A DNA stretch of 32,000 bases, taken from contig NZ_JAICYI010000041.1 in the NCBI RefSeq assembly GCF_025934275.1, forward strand, positions 1 to 32,000. Direction: 5' to 3'. The stretch is from Phenylobacterium sp. GTDB taxonomy: Bacteria; Pseudomonadota; Alphaproteobacteria; Caulobacterales; Caulobacteraceae. Below, one piece after another: positions 8,020 to 16,974 of this stretch. Position numbers and translations under genes: made by a program. Numbering within the stretch: position 1 is the first letter of the stretch; the number at the start of each line of letters is the position of its first letter. Below the pieces are notes generated by a model that saw nothing but the letters and a program-made list of their open reading frames with translations, was not told the origin of the DNA and did no database searches.

Positions 8020-9610
8020 TTCTGGCGCTTCCCCCGGAACGGGCGAAATGTCGGCAACGGCGAAGCCGGCCGACAAAGGGGGGAGTCCAACAGCACTTCC
8101 CCCGTCGACCCGCGCGCATGCCGCACGACGGGCCACTTCCCCCGTTTCGGGGGAAGCCTCTCCTCCCCCCTTCGCCCTGGTCGCCGCCGAGCGGGGGACG
8201 CGGCGGCTGACGGCGGTCAGCCTCGAGGCGGCCAGGCTCGGGCTCTATCGCGGCCAGAAGGCGACCGACGCCTTCGCCCTCGTCCCCGAGCTCGCGACCG
8301 CCGAGGCCGAGCCGGAGGCCGACGCCCAGGCGCTCCTGGCCCTCGTCGACTGGTGCGTGCGCTTCTCGCCCGCCGTGGCCGCCGATCCGCCCGACGGCCT
8401 CTATCTCGACATCACCGGCGTGGATCACCTGTGGGGCGGCGAGGCCGAGCTCGTGAGCGACATCCGCGCGCGGCTGAGCGCGGCCGGCATTTTCGCGCGG
8501 CTGGCGCTCGCCGACACTCCGGCCGCCGCCTGGGGCCTCGCCCGCTATGGCCGCGACGGAGCGATCGCCGCGCCCGGCGCCCAAGGCGAGGCCCTGGCCG
8601 ACCTGCCGCCCGCCGCCCTGAAGCTCGACTTCGAGACCGCCGCCCAAATCGAGCGGCTGGGCTTCCGCCGGCTCTCGCAGCTGTTCGCCCTGCCGCGCGG
8701 GCCGTTCGCCAAGCGGTTCGGCCAAACCACGCTGATGCGCATCGACCAGGCGCTCGGCCGCACGGGCGAGGCGCTCGCCTTTCGCCGCCCGCCCACGCCC
8801 TGGATCGCCAGGCTCGCCTTCGCCGAGCCGATCAGCACTCCGGAAGACCTGGCCCGAGTGGCGTTCGACGCCGCCGCCAGGCTCTGCGCGCGGCTGGAGG
8901 AGGCCGGCAAGGGCGCCCGACGCTTCGAGCTCTTCTTCCATCGGCTGGACGGCAAGAGCCCGAGCGTGGCGGCGGGCCTCGCCTTACCGGGCCGCGACGC
9001 GGATCGCATCGCCAGGCTGCTCGCGCCGAAGATCGAGACCGTCGATCCGGGCTTCGGGATCGAGGTCGTGACCATCGCGGCCTACGAGGTCGAGACGCTC
9101 TCTGGGCGGCAGGTGAAGCTGGAAGGGGCGGCTCAGCCGAGCGTCGAGGACGGCCTCTCGCCGCTGATCGACCGACTCGTCAACCGGCTGGGCGAGGATC
9201 GCGTCTGGCGCGCTGCGCCGGTCGAGAGCCATGTGCCGGAGCTCTCCATCACCCGCGCGGCGCCGCTCGCGCCGGCAGGCGCGGCGTGGACCTGGGATCC
9301 GGAGGCGCCTCGGCCGGTTCGGCTGTTCCGCCGCCCCGAGCCGCTGGAGGCGGTGATCGCGCTCACCCCCGACGATCCGCCGAACCAGTTCCGCTGGCGC
9401 GGCCGCCTGCACCGCGTGCGCCGCGCCGAGGGTCCCGAGCGGATCGGCGAGGAGTGGTGGAAGCGCGCGATCGAGGACGTCTCGGTCGGCCACGTCCGCG
9501 ACTACTACCGCGTGGAAGACGCCGAGGGCGCGCGGTTCTGGGTGTTCCGCGCCGGGCTCTACGACGCCGGCGAGCCGGCCAAATGGTGGCTGCACGGCGT
9601 GTTCGGATGA
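7937..9610 (+). CDS. imuB: ImuB, catalytically inactive Y-family polymerase homologue
   Basis: ImuB (557 aa) is a Y-family polymerase homologue that lacks the catalytic acidic residues and acts as the hub linking ImuA, DnaE2 and the beta clamp. The start MARILCAWSPTWAIDTWRRR is canonical, with GGGAGG at 7925-7930 before ATG 7937. Further family blocks are RFSPAVAADPPDGLYLDITG, LWGGEAEL, ALADTPAAAWGLARYG and LFALPRGPFAKRFG, then a C-terminal region with PRPVRLFRRPEP and WWLHGVFG. It overlaps imuA by 83 bases and stops 10 bases before the VOC gene. Oddity: residues about 29-75 are a low-complexity Ser/Thr/Pro/Ala stretch encoded by palindromic repeats (8028-8156) that sits between two normally adjacent conserved blocks, so it looks like an in-frame insertion. 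Confidence 0.92.
   Translation: MARILCAWSPTWAIDTWRRRNPTAGQPDSGASPGTGEMSATAKPADKGGSPTALPPSTRAHAARRATSPVSGEASPPPFALVAAERGTRRLTAVSLEAARLGLYRGQKATDAFALVPELATAEAEPEADAQALLALVDWCVRFSPAVAADPPDGLYLDITGVDHLWGGEAELVSDIRARLSAAGIFARLALADTPAAAWGLARYGRDGAIAAPGAQGEALADLPPAALKLDFETAAQIERLGFRRLSQLFALPRGPFAKRFGQTTLMRIDQALGRTGEALAFRRPPTPWIARLAFAEPISTPEDLARVAFDAAARLCARLEEAGKGARRFELFFHRLDGKSPSVAAGLALPGRDADRIARLLAPKIETVDPGFGIEVVTIAAYEVETLSGRQVKLEGAAQPSVEDGLSPLIDRLVNRLGEDRVWRAAPVESHVPELSITRAAPLAPAGAAWTWDPEAPRPVRLFRRPEPLEAVIALTPDDPPNQFRWRGRLHRVRRAEGPERIGEEWWKRAIEDVSVGHVRDYYRVEDAEGARFWVFRAGLYDAGEPAKWWLHGVFG
8028..8156 (+). repeat. Composite palindromic repeat inserted in frame in imuB
   Basis: The CTTCCCCCG unit recurs at 8028, about 8096 and 8136. 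The last copy forms a perfect hairpin: arm CTTCCCCCG at 8136-8144, loop TTT, arm CGGGGGAAG at 8148-8156. The first half contains an inner stem TGTCGGC (8049-8055) / GCCGACA (8069-8075), flanked by C-rich and G-rich arms. This is the style of intergenic palindromic repeats in Caulobacterales genomes. The span is about 129 bases, a multiple of three, and leaves the imuB frame open. The exact borders are estimates. Confidence 0.7.
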
Positions 9611-9620
9611 GGAGATCGTG

Positions 9621-10025
9621 ATGAAACCCAAAGTCGGCCTGATCGGCCTGGGCGTTCGGGATCTGGAGCGCGCACTCCGCTTTTACCGCGATGGCCTGGG
9701 CTTCCCGACGCACAACTACAAGGACGGCGACGCGATCGTCTTCTTCCGGATGGAGGGCAGCTGGCTGAGCGTCTACGGCTGGGACGCACTCGCCGCCGAC
9801 GCTGAAGTCCCGGCCGAAGGCTCCGGCTTCCGGGGCTTCACGCTCGCCCACAACGAGCCCAGCGCAGCCGATGTCGACCGCGTCTTCGCCGAGGCTCTGG
9901 CGGCCGGCGCGACGGCGGTGAAACAGCCGCAGAAGGTCTTCTGGGGCGGCTATTCCGGCTACTTCGCCGATCCCGACGGCCATCTCTGGGAGGTCGCCTA
10001 CAATCCCTTCACGGACCTCACGTGA
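9621..10025 (+). CDS. VOC-fold (glyoxalase/bleomycin-resistance-like) protein
   Basis: The 134-aa product has the vicinal-oxygen-chelate fold: [17 protein letters not shown] at the N-terminus, [13 protein letters not shown], then FRGFTLAHN, and a closing [16 protein letters not shown]. The usual first metal-ligand position in strand 1 is taken by GLG rather than His, while the late Glu of HLWEVAYNP is present, so the metal site may be incomplete. ATG 9621 follows GAGGAG; a GTG lies one codon earlier. It is placed between imuB (10 bases upstream) and dnaE2 (28 bases downstream) on the same strand, so it is almost certainly transcribed from the LexA-controlled promoter. Substrate and role are unknown. 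This is not one of the usual imuABC genes. Confidence 0.85.
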   Translation: MKPKVGLIGLGVRDLERALRFYRDGLGFPTHNYKDGDAIVFFRMEGSWLSVYGWDALAADAEVPAEGSGFRGFTLAHNEPSAADVDRVFAEALAAGATAVKQPQKVFWGGYSGYFADPDGHLWEVAYNPFTDLT

Positions 10026-10053
10026 GCGATCCCAGTCCGCAGAAGGGGCCACC

Positions 10054-13000
10054 ATGACCCGTTACGCCGAGCTGCAGGCGTCGAGCAACTTCTCGTTTCT
10101 CAGGGGCGCGTCGCACCCGCACGAGCTGGTGGCGGGGGCCGCGGCTCTGGGGATCGAGGCGATCGGCATCTGCGACCGCAACTCCCTGGCCGGCGTCGTG
10201 CGCGCCTGGTCGGCGATGCAGGAGCTGCGCGAGACGGGCTCGTCGGTCCGCGCGCTCACCGGCTGCCGGTTGGACTTCGCCGACGGTACGCCCAGCCTGA
10301 TCGTCTATCCCTCCGACCGCGAGGCCTATGGCCGGCTGACCCGGCTGCTTACGCTCGGCCAGCGGCGGGTCGAGAAGGGCCAGTGCGAGCTCCGCTTCGG
10401 CGATTTCCTCGACCATGCCGAGGGCCAGCTCGTTCTGGTCGTGCCGCCGGAACGGCTGGAGGCGACCTTCGAGACCGAGCTGAAGCGGATCGCCGGGGAG
10501 CTGCCCTATGTCTGGCTAGCCGCCGCCCGCCGTTATGGCGCGCGCGACCTGACGCGGCTCGCCGCGCTCGCGGGACTGGCCGAGCGCTGCGGCGCGCCGA
10601 TGGTGGCGGTGAACGACGTCCTCTACCACGGCCCGGAGCGGCGGCCGCTGCAGGACGTGCTGACCTGCATCCGCGACGGCTGCACCGTCCACGAGGCGGG
10701 TCTCAGGCTCGGAGCCAACGCCGAACGCCATCTCAAGGGGCCCGAGGAGATGGCCCGCCTGTTCGCCAGGTTTCCCGGCGCGGCGGAGCGCAGCCTGGAG
10801 ATCGCCGGCCGCATCGGCTTCGACCTCTCCCAGCTCCGTTACGAGTATCCGGACGAGCCGGTGCCGCCCGGCAAGACCGCCATCCAGCACCTGCGCGATC
10901 TCGCCTGGTCGGGGGCTGCGTGGCGTTTCGCGAACGGTATGCGCGAGGCCGAGCGCGAGACGATCGATAAGGAGCTGGCGCTGATCGAGAAGCTCGGCTT
11001 CGCCAACTACTTCCTGACCGTCCACGACGTCGTCGAATGGGCTCGCAGCCAGGGCATCCTCTGCCAGGGTCGCGGCTCGGCCGCCAACTCCTGCGTCTGC
11101 TTCTGCTTGGGCATCACCGCGGTCGATCCTACCAAGCCCGATCAGGATCTGCTGTTCTCCCGCTTCATCTCCGAGAAGCGCGGCGAGCCGCCGGACATCG
11201 ACGTCGACTTCGAGCACGAGCGGCGCGAGGAGGTGATGCAATACGTCTACCGCCGCTACAGCCGCGACCGCGCCGCCATCGTGGCCACCGTCATCCACTA
11301 CCGCCCGCGCATGGCGATCCGCCAGGTGGGCAAGGCCCTGGGGCTGACCGAGGACATCACCGCGGCGCTCGCCAACACCGTCTGGGGCTCCTATGGCGAA
11401 GGCGTGCCCGACGCCCACATCCGCCAGGCGGGGCTCGATCCCGACGCGCCGGAGATCCGGCGGGCGACCTCGCTGGCGCACCAGCTGCTGGGCTTTCCCA
11501 GGCACCTGTCGCAGCATGTGGGCGGCTTCGTGCTCACCAAGCGCCGGCTCGACGAAACCGTGCCGATCGGCAATGCGGCGATGGACGACCGCACCTTCAT
11601 CGAATGGGACAAGGACGACATCGATGCGCTCGGTCTGATGAAGGTCGACGTGCTGGCGCTCGGCATGCTGACGGCGCTGAAGAAGGCCATCGACCTGCTG
11701 CCGCCGCGGCCGGACGGGGGGCGGATCACTGACATCGCCGAGATCCCGCAGGAGGATCCGGCCGTCTACGACATGCTCTGTCACGCCGATTCCGTGGGCG
11801 TGTTCCAGGTGGAGAGCCGGGCGCAGATGTCCATGCTGCCGAGGCTGAAACCCGTCAGGTTCTACGACCTGGTCATCGAGGTGGCGATCGTCCGGCCCGG
11901 GCCGATCCAGGGTGACATGGTGCATCCCTACCTGAAGCGGCGGGAGGGCAAGGAGCCGGTGGTGTTCCCGAGCCCTGCGCCCGGCCAGGGCGATGCGGAC
12001 GAGCTCCGCCAGGTGCTTGGCAAGACCTTGGGCGTGCCGCTATTCCAGGAGCAGGCCATGCGGCTCGCCATCGAGGCGGCCAGGTTCTCGGAGGACGAGG
12101 CCGACGGCCTGCGCCGCTCCATGGCCACCTTCCGCGCCAACGGCCGGCTCTGGGAATATCGCGAGAAGTTCATCAACGGGATGACCGCGCGCGGCTACGA
12201 CGCGGAATTCGCGCAGCGCTGCTTCAAGCAGATCGAGGGCTTCGGCTCCTATGGCTTCCCGGAGAGCCACGCGATCAGCTTCGCCTTGCTGGTCTACGCC
12301 TCGGCCTGGGTGAAGCGGCATCACCCGGACGTGTTCTGCGCCAGCCTGCTCAACGCCCAGCCGATGGGCTTCTACCAGCCGGCCCAGCTGGTCCGCGACG
12401 CCCGCGATCACGGGGTGGAGGTGCGGGCGCCGGATATCCTTCGCTCCGACTGGGACTGCACGCTGGAGCCTTGCTCCTCCTCCGAAGTGTTCCCTTCGGG
12501 GGAGGAGCCGGGCCTCCGCGCCGTCCGGCTGGGGTTTCGCCAGATAAAGGGCTTCAGGAAGGACGAGGCGCTGGCGCTGATGCGGGCCCGAGCCGACGGC
12601 GCGCGGAGCCTGGAGGACTTCGCGCTCCGCGCCGGGCTCTCGCGGCGGGCGCTCGAACTGCTCGCCGAGGCGGACGCGTTCCGCTCGCTCGGCCTCGACC
12701 GGCGCGCGGGCCTCTGGGCGGTGAAGGGGCTGGCCGGCGAGATCGGGGCGGAGGCGAACGCGCCGCTGATCGCCCGCCAGTCGGCGAAGGAGGCGCAGGT
12801 GCGGCTGCCGTTCATGAGCCAGCCGCAGCACGTGGCCGAGGACTATCGGACGACCAGCCTTTCACTGAAGGCGCATCCGGCGAGCTTCTTCCGCGACGAG
12901 CTCGCCCGCGCCGGCGCCGTCCCCTGCGCGGCGCTGACGACGGTGCGCGACCGCCGGCGGACCTCGGTGGGCGGCCTGGTGCTGGTGCGCCAGCGACCCG

Positions 13001-13290
13001 GCACCGCCAAGGGGGTGGTGTTCATGACCCTGGAGGACGAGACCGGCATCGCCAATGTCGTGGTCTGGAAGGACGCCTTCGAGGCCAACCGGCGGCTGGT
13101 GATGGGCGGCTCGTTCGTCATCGTCCACGGCCATGTGCAGAAGGAAGGCGAGGTGATCCATCTGGTCGCCGAGCGGTTCACCGACCTCTCGCACCGGCTC
13201 TCCGAGATGCGCGACGGCGAGGCGGATCCGGCGCCGCAGGTCCGCAGCCGGGTCACCGGCCGGCTGATCCGCAGCCGCGACTTCCACTGA
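10054..13290 (+). CDS. dnaE2: Error-prone DNA polymerase DnaE2 (ImuC)
   Basis: The 1078-aa C-family polymerase alpha-subunit homologue carries out translesion synthesis with ImuA/ImuB. The N-terminal PHP domain begins [20 protein letters not shown], which marks the DnaE2 rather than DnaE1 type. The palm has [16 protein letters not shown] with Asp381, Asp383 and Asp385. Further blocks are [63 protein letters not shown], a helix-hairpin-helix region (LGFRQIKGF), and a C-terminal OB domain ([23 protein letters not shown]). AGAAGGGG precedes ATG 10054. Length is in the normal range. Oddity: about residues 807-819 are encoded by a 36-base palindrome at 12473-12508, a likely in-frame repeat insertion in a loop before the AVRLGF segment. 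Confidence 0.96.
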   Translation: MTRYAELQASSNFSFLRGASHPHELVAGAAALGIEAIGICDRNSLAGVVRAWSAMQELRETGSSVRALTGCRLDFADGTPSLIVYPSDREAYGRLTRLLTLGQRRVEKGQCELRFGDFLDHAEGQLVLVVPPERLEATFETELKRIAGELPYVWLAAARRYGARDLTRLAALAGLAERCGAPMVAVNDVLYHGPERRPLQDVLTCIRDGCTVHEAGLRLGANAERHLKGPEEMARLFARFPGAAERSLEIAGRIGFDLSQLRYEYPDEPVPPGKTAIQHLRDLAWSGAAWRFANGMREAERETIDKELALIEKLGFANYFLTVHDVVEWARSQGILCQGRGSAANSCVCFCLGITAVDPTKPDQDLLFSRFISEKRGEPPDIDVDFEHERREEVMQYVYRRYSRDRAAIVATVIHYRPRMAIRQVGKALGLTEDITAALANTVWGSYGEGVPDAHIRQAGLDPDAPEIRRATSLAHQLLGFPRHLSQHVGGFVLTKRRLDETVPIGNAAMDDRTFIEWDKDDIDALGLMKVDVLALGMLTALKKAIDLLPPRPDGGRITDIAEIPQEDPAVYDMLCHADSVGVFQVESRAQMSMLPRLKPVRFYDLVIEVAIVRPGPIQGDMVHPYLKRREGKEPVVFPSPAPGQGDADELRQVLGKTLGVPLFQEQAMRLAIEAARFSEDEADGLRRSMATFRANGRLWEYREKFINGMTARGYDAEFAQRCFKQIEGFGSYGFPESHAISFALLVYASAWVKRHHPDVFCASLLNAQPMGFYQPAQLVRDARDHGVEVRAPDILRSDWDCTLEPCSSSEVFPSGEEPGLRAVRLGFRQIKGFRKDEALALMRARADGARSLEDFALRAGLSRRALELLAEADAFRSLGLDRRAGLWAVKGLAGEIGAEANAPLIARQSAKEAQVRLPFMSQPQHVAEDYRTTSLSLKAHPASFFRDELARAGAVPCAALTTVRDRRRTSVGGLVLVRQRPGTAKGVVFMTLEDETGIANVVVWKDAFEANRRLVMGGSFVIVHGHVQKEGEVIHLVAERFTDLSHRLSEMRDGEADPAPQVRSRVTGRLIRSRDFH
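12473..12508 (+). repeat. 36-base palindromic repeat in frame in dnaE2
   Basis: The left arm GCTCCTCCTCCGAAG (12473-12487) and right arm CTTCGGGGGAGGAGC (12494-12508) pair over 15 positions, with one T/G mismatch that becomes a wobble in RNA. The loop is TGTTCC. The length is a multiple of three, and the reading frame passes through as [12 protein letters not shown]. Its C-rich/G-rich style is like the repeat in imuB. Confidence 0.75.
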
Positions 13291-13336
13291 TCTTTCGGAG
13301 GCTTGGCTCCGGCGGCCCGGAGCGTATTGTTCCGCT

Positions 13337-14002
13337 GTGGCAGAGACCAGAGCCAGGACGCCCCGGGGGCCCAACGCCGAACGCCGCGCCGCCACCCGGG
13401 CGAAGATCCTATCCGCGGGCGTCAAATGCCTGGCCGAGTTCGGCTACGCCGCCACCTCGACGCCGCTGGTGGCCCGCATGGCGAAGGTCAGCCGCGGCTC
13501 GTTGCTGCACCAGTTCCCGACCAAGATCGAGCTGATGCTGGCGGTGGCCGAGCACGCCTGGATCGTGCAGCGCGACTTCATCCGCGCGCAGGTCGCCGCC
13601 AACCCGCCGGGGCGGGATCAGTTCATCGGCGGCGTGCAGGCGGTCTGGAAGGGGCTGCAGCTGGCCGATGCGATCGCGGTGATGGAGATCATGATCGCCG
13701 CCCGCACGGATGCGGAGCTGCGCGAGCGCTTCAAGGCCTTCCTCGGCCAGACCGAATCCAGCATGCACCGCACCCGCCGGCGGATGGCGGAGGGGCTGCT
13801 GGGCGCGCCGGACCACGTGGCCGAAGTGGACGCCATCGCCCACCTGACGCTCTCGGCGCTCCGCGGGCTCGCCCTGGAGACGGTGTTCGTCGGCCGACCG
13901 ACCGACGAGGCCGACAAGGTGCTGGCGCTGTTGGAGAACATCCGCCGCCGGATGGCCGACGAGATCTCCGGCGAGCAGGCGCCGCACGCGCGCAATCTGT
14001 AA
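13337..14002 (+). CDS. TetR/AcrR family transcriptional regulator
   Basis: The 221-aa protein has an N-terminal TetR-type helix-turn-helix at about residues 18-70 (RAKILSAGVKCLAEFGYAATS, then VARMAKVSRGSLLHQFPTKIELM, ending in the usual FPTK turn) and a helical C-terminal ligand domain of about 140 residues. The start is GTG 13337. It has only a weak GGAG about 15 bases upstream, but no better start keeps the HTH complete. It sits 46 bases after dnaE2 and 63 bases before the frameshifted esterase, all on the plus strand. Its most likely target is that downstream esterase or its own promoter, but no clear palindromic operator was found in either gap. The ligand is unknown. Confidence 0.88.
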   Translation: MAETRARTPRGPNAERRAATRAKILSAGVKCLAEFGYAATSTPLVARMAKVSRGSLLHQFPTKIELMLAVAEHAWIVQRDFIRAQVAANPPGRDQFIGGVQAVWKGLQLADAIAVMEIMIAARTDAELRERFKAFLGQTESSMHRTRRRMAEGLLGAPDHVAEVDAIAHLTLSALRGLALETVFVGRPTDEADKVLALLENIRRRMADEISGEQAPHARNL

Positions 14003-14065
14003 GCAGGATTGACCACAAAATCGGCGGAAAGCTAAGCTCGTGGAAAGGCTCGGGGAGGGCGATCC

Positions 14066-15735
14066 ATGGCGAACGATGAATCACATCCGGCGCAGGCTAG
14101 CCGGCGGGCGGTGCTGACCGCCGGCGCTGCGATGGTCGCGGCGGCGACGGCGCGGGAGGCAAGCGCCCAGGCCCCGAGACCGCCGGCGCGGGCGCCCGCG
14201 GGGATGGCGGCCGGCGGCGGCTCATCGAAGATCTTCCAGACCACCGAGATCGCCAGCGGCCAGGTGCAGGGCATCGCCAACGGCCCGGTGTGGGAGTTCA
14301 AGGGCATCCCCTATGGCGCGCCGACCGGCGGTCGCAACCGCTTCATGCCGCCGAAGCCCGCGCTGCCGTGGCGCGGCGTGCGCGAGTGCTTCGGGTTCGG
14401 CCCGATCTGTCCGCAGACCCAGGCCGACATCCGCGGCGAGTACGGCCAGCTCATCCAATGGGACCGGCACGACCTGGCCGGCATGGGCGAGGACTGCCTG
14501 ACGCTGAATGTCTGGACGCCGACCGTCGATCGCGGCGCGAAGAAGCCGGTGTTCGTCTCCTTCCACGGCGGCGGCTTCGCCACCGGCTCGGGCAACGCGC
14601 CCGGCTTCGACGGCAAGAACCTCGCCTACTACGCCGACGCGGTCGTGGTGACGGTGAGCCACCGGCTGGCCGCCTTCGGCTACGTGGACCTGGCGGGCGC
14701 GGGCGCGCCGGCCGAGTTCAAGTACGCCGGCGTCACGGGTATGCTGGACCTGGTGCATTCCCTGCGCTGGGTGCGGGAGAACGTCGCCGGCTTCGGCGGC
14801 GATCCTTCGCGGGTGATGATCTTCGGCCAGTCGGGCGGTGGGGCGAAGACCTCGACCATGCTCGCCATGCCGGCCGGCAAGGGGCTGTTCCACGCCGCCG
14901 CGATTCAGTCCGGCTCGGCGCTTCGGCTGGTGACGCCCGAAGCCGGCGCGGCCTCGGCCGAAAAGCTGCTCAAGGCGCTGGGGATCGCGAAGGGGAACTG
15001 GGGCGAGTTGCAAACGGTCTCCTGGCAGCGGCTGCTCGAAGCCCAGACCGAGACGGCGGCGAACTTCTCCCCGGTGATCGGGACCGACGCCCTGCCGCAC
15101 CATCCGTTCGATCCGGCCGCGCCGCCGGAATCGGCCAGCGTGCCGATCATCGTCTCCACCACCCTGGAGGACGCCGCCCTGGGGCTGACCAACTTCGACC
15201 TCACCGAGGCGGGGCTCGAGGCGCTTCTGGAGCGCCGCGCGCCGGGCCACGGCCGCGAGCTCCTGGCGCTTACCGCAAGTACGATCCGGTGGCCTCGCCG
15301 TTCCTGATCCAAGCCCAGGCGCTGACCGACGCCGGCGGCCGCCGCGCGGCCTTCACGCTCGCCGCCCGCAAGGCGGCTCAGGGCGGCGCCTCGGCCTATG
15401 TCTACCAGTGGGACTGGCGCACCCCGGCCTACGACGGAAAGTTCGGCGCCGTGCACGGCATCGACGTCTCGGCCTCGTTCCACAATGTGCGCGACGCCTT
15501 CCTGGCCGGCTCGACGAGCGGCAAGCGCATGGCCGACCGGCTGGCCTCCACCTGGGCCGCCTTCGTGCGCACGGGCGATCCGAACAACGCCCACGTCCCG
15601 CTCTGGAAGCCCTACGACGACGGCGGCCGCGCGGTCATGGTGTTCAATGTGGAGACCCGGCAGGAGCTCAATCCGCGCTCCGAGATCCGCGCCTTCTGGG
15701 ACGCGCATCCGCCGGCTCCGGGGCCGCGCGGCTGA
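14066..15735 (+). pseudogene. Type B carboxylesterase, frameshifted, Tat-type signal
   Basis: This third type B carboxylesterase is interrupted by a frameshift near 15265-15271. Upstream frame: a twin-arginine signal ([13 protein letters not shown], about residues 11-23), family block [16 protein letters not shown], oxyanion segment HGGGF, Ser256 in GQSGGG (Gln instead of the usual Glu) and Glu368 in LEDAAL. It runs into a stop at 15307 after about 413 residues. The -1 frame continues at once with [11 protein letters not shown] and carries the His of AVHGIDV and the conserved end (HVPLWKPY, WDAHPP) to 15735. One missing base explains it. The truncated product would lack the catalytic His. It may be a true decayed gene or a sequencing or assembly error. 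GGGGAGGG lies before ATG 14066. Confidence 0.8.
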
Positions 15736-15852
15736 GCAGGAGCGAGGGCAACGCCGGGCGCGTGCAGGGCTCCCGATCCCCGCAAGGCCTAAGCGCGATC
15801 CGCTTGTCGGATCGGCGTGGTATCAATCGTCCTCGGGTCGGGGAGGAAACCG
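15736..15852. other. Intergenic region with a short hairpin
   Basis: A perfect 7-bp stem, CGATCCG (15796-15802) / CGGATCG (15808-15814) with loop CTTGT, lies between the esterase remnant and the BNR gene. No T-run follows, so I do not call it a terminator. The ribosome-binding site of the next gene is at 15841-15846. Confidence 0.3.
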
Positions 15853-16974
15853 ATGACCGAGGCCATGCAACTTCTGATCGGGACGCGTAAAGGCGCCTGG
15901 ATTTTCCGCAGCGATGCGGCGCGGGCGCGCTGGCGCATCGAGGGGCCCCTGTTCCTGGGCCAGATCATCAACCATTTCCGCGTCGATCCGCGCGACGGAC
16001 GCACCATGCTGATGGCGGCGACGACCGGCCATCTCGGGCCGACGATCCTGCGCTCGACCGACGGTGGGAAGAGCTGGACGGAGGCGAAGCGGCCGCCGGC
16101 CTTCCCGAAGGGCGACAAGCTCGGCCGAGCGGTGAACCACAGCTTCTGGCTGGAGCCTGGGCACGCGGACGAGCCCGGCGTCTGGTGGGCGGGGACCTCG
16201 CCGCCCGGCCTGTTCCGCAGCGCCGACGGCGGCGAGAGCTGGGAGAGCGTCGCCGGCCTCAACGAGCACCCTATGGTGGCCGAATGGCTGCCGCCCGACG
16301 GCGGCACGCCGGACGGCGCCATCCTCAACCAGGTGGTCCTCGATCCGCGCGACGCGCGGCATATCTACCTCGCCACCTGTTCGGCGGGCGTGCTGGAGAG
16401 CCTGGACCAGGGCGGCTCCTGGACGCCGCTCAACAAGAACGTCCGCTGCGATTTCCTGCCCGATCCGTATCCGGAGTTCGGCCAGGACAGCCATTTCATC
16501 GCCCTCGCCCCCGCCGATCCCGACCGCCTCTGGCAGCAGAACCATTGCGGCATCTATCGGCTCGACCGGCCGGGCGAGGTCTGGGACCGGGTCGGCGAGG
16601 CCATGCCGAAGGAGGTGGGCGACATCGGCTTCACTGTCGTACCGCACGTGCGCGATCGCGAGAGCGCCTACGTCTTCCCGATGGACGGCACCGAGGTCTG
16701 GCCGCGCGTCTCGCCGGGCGGGCGGCCGGCGGTCTACCGCACCCGTGACGGCGGCGCGAGCTGGGAGCGCAAGGATAGCGGCTTCCCCGCCCAGCAGGGC
16801 TGGTTCACGGTCAAGCGTCAGGCGTTCTGCGGCGACGCCTGCGATCCGATGGGCCTCTACCTCGGCACCACCGGCGGAGAGGTCTGGATGAGCGACGACG
16901 AGGGCGAGAGTTTCCGGCAGGTCGCCGCCCACCTGCCGGAAATCTATTCGGTGACGGCCGCGCCGGCCCCATGA
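15853..16974 (+). CDS. BNR/Asp-box repeat (sialidase-like beta-propeller) protein
   Basis: The 373-aa protein holds at least five Asp-box repeats of the form S/T-x-D-x-G-x-S-W/F, at residues 68 (STDGGKSW), 123 (SADGGESW), 183 (SLDQGGSW), 297 (TRDGGASW) and 347 (SDDEGESF). This pattern marks a beta-propeller of the sialidase/VPS10-like superfamily. The N-terminus (MQLLIGTRKGAWIFRSD) shows no signal peptide, so it is probably cytoplasmic. A sialidase activity should not be assumed: the Asp box is structural. The start is ATG 15853, with GGGAGG seven bases upstream; a longer frame begins at 15817. The stop overlaps the ATG of the MoaD-like gene by 4 bases (ATGA), so the two are translationally coupled and likely act together. 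Confidence 0.85.
   Translation: MTEAMQLLIGTRKGAWIFRSDAARARWRIEGPLFLGQIINHFRVDPRDGRTMLMAATTGHLGPTILRSTDGGKSWTEAKRPPAFPKGDKLGRAVNHSFWLEPGHADEPGVWWAGTSPPGLFRSADGGESWESVAGLNEHPMVAEWLPPDGGTPDGAILNQVVLDPRDARHIYLATCSAGVLESLDQGGSWTPLNKNVRCDFLPDPYPEFGQDSHFIALAPADPDRLWQQNHCGIYRLDRPGEVWDRVGEAMPKEVGDIGFTVVPHVRDRESAYVFPMDGTEVWPRVSPGGRPAVYRTRDGGASWERKDSGFPAQQGWFTVKRQAFCGDACDPMGLYLGTTGGEVWMSDDEGESFRQVAAHLPEIYSVTAAPAP

Noticed and set aside
10516..11925. A 469-aa minus-strand frame antisense to dnaE2
   Set aside because: It is a shadow frame. dnaE2 motifs on the plus strand are unambiguous.
15796..15814. Short hairpin after the frameshifted esterase as a terminator
   Set aside because: It has a 7-bp stem but no following T-run.
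15853..16974. BNR protein as a sialidase
   Set aside because: Asp boxes are structural. No catalytic Arg triad could be established and there is no signal peptide.
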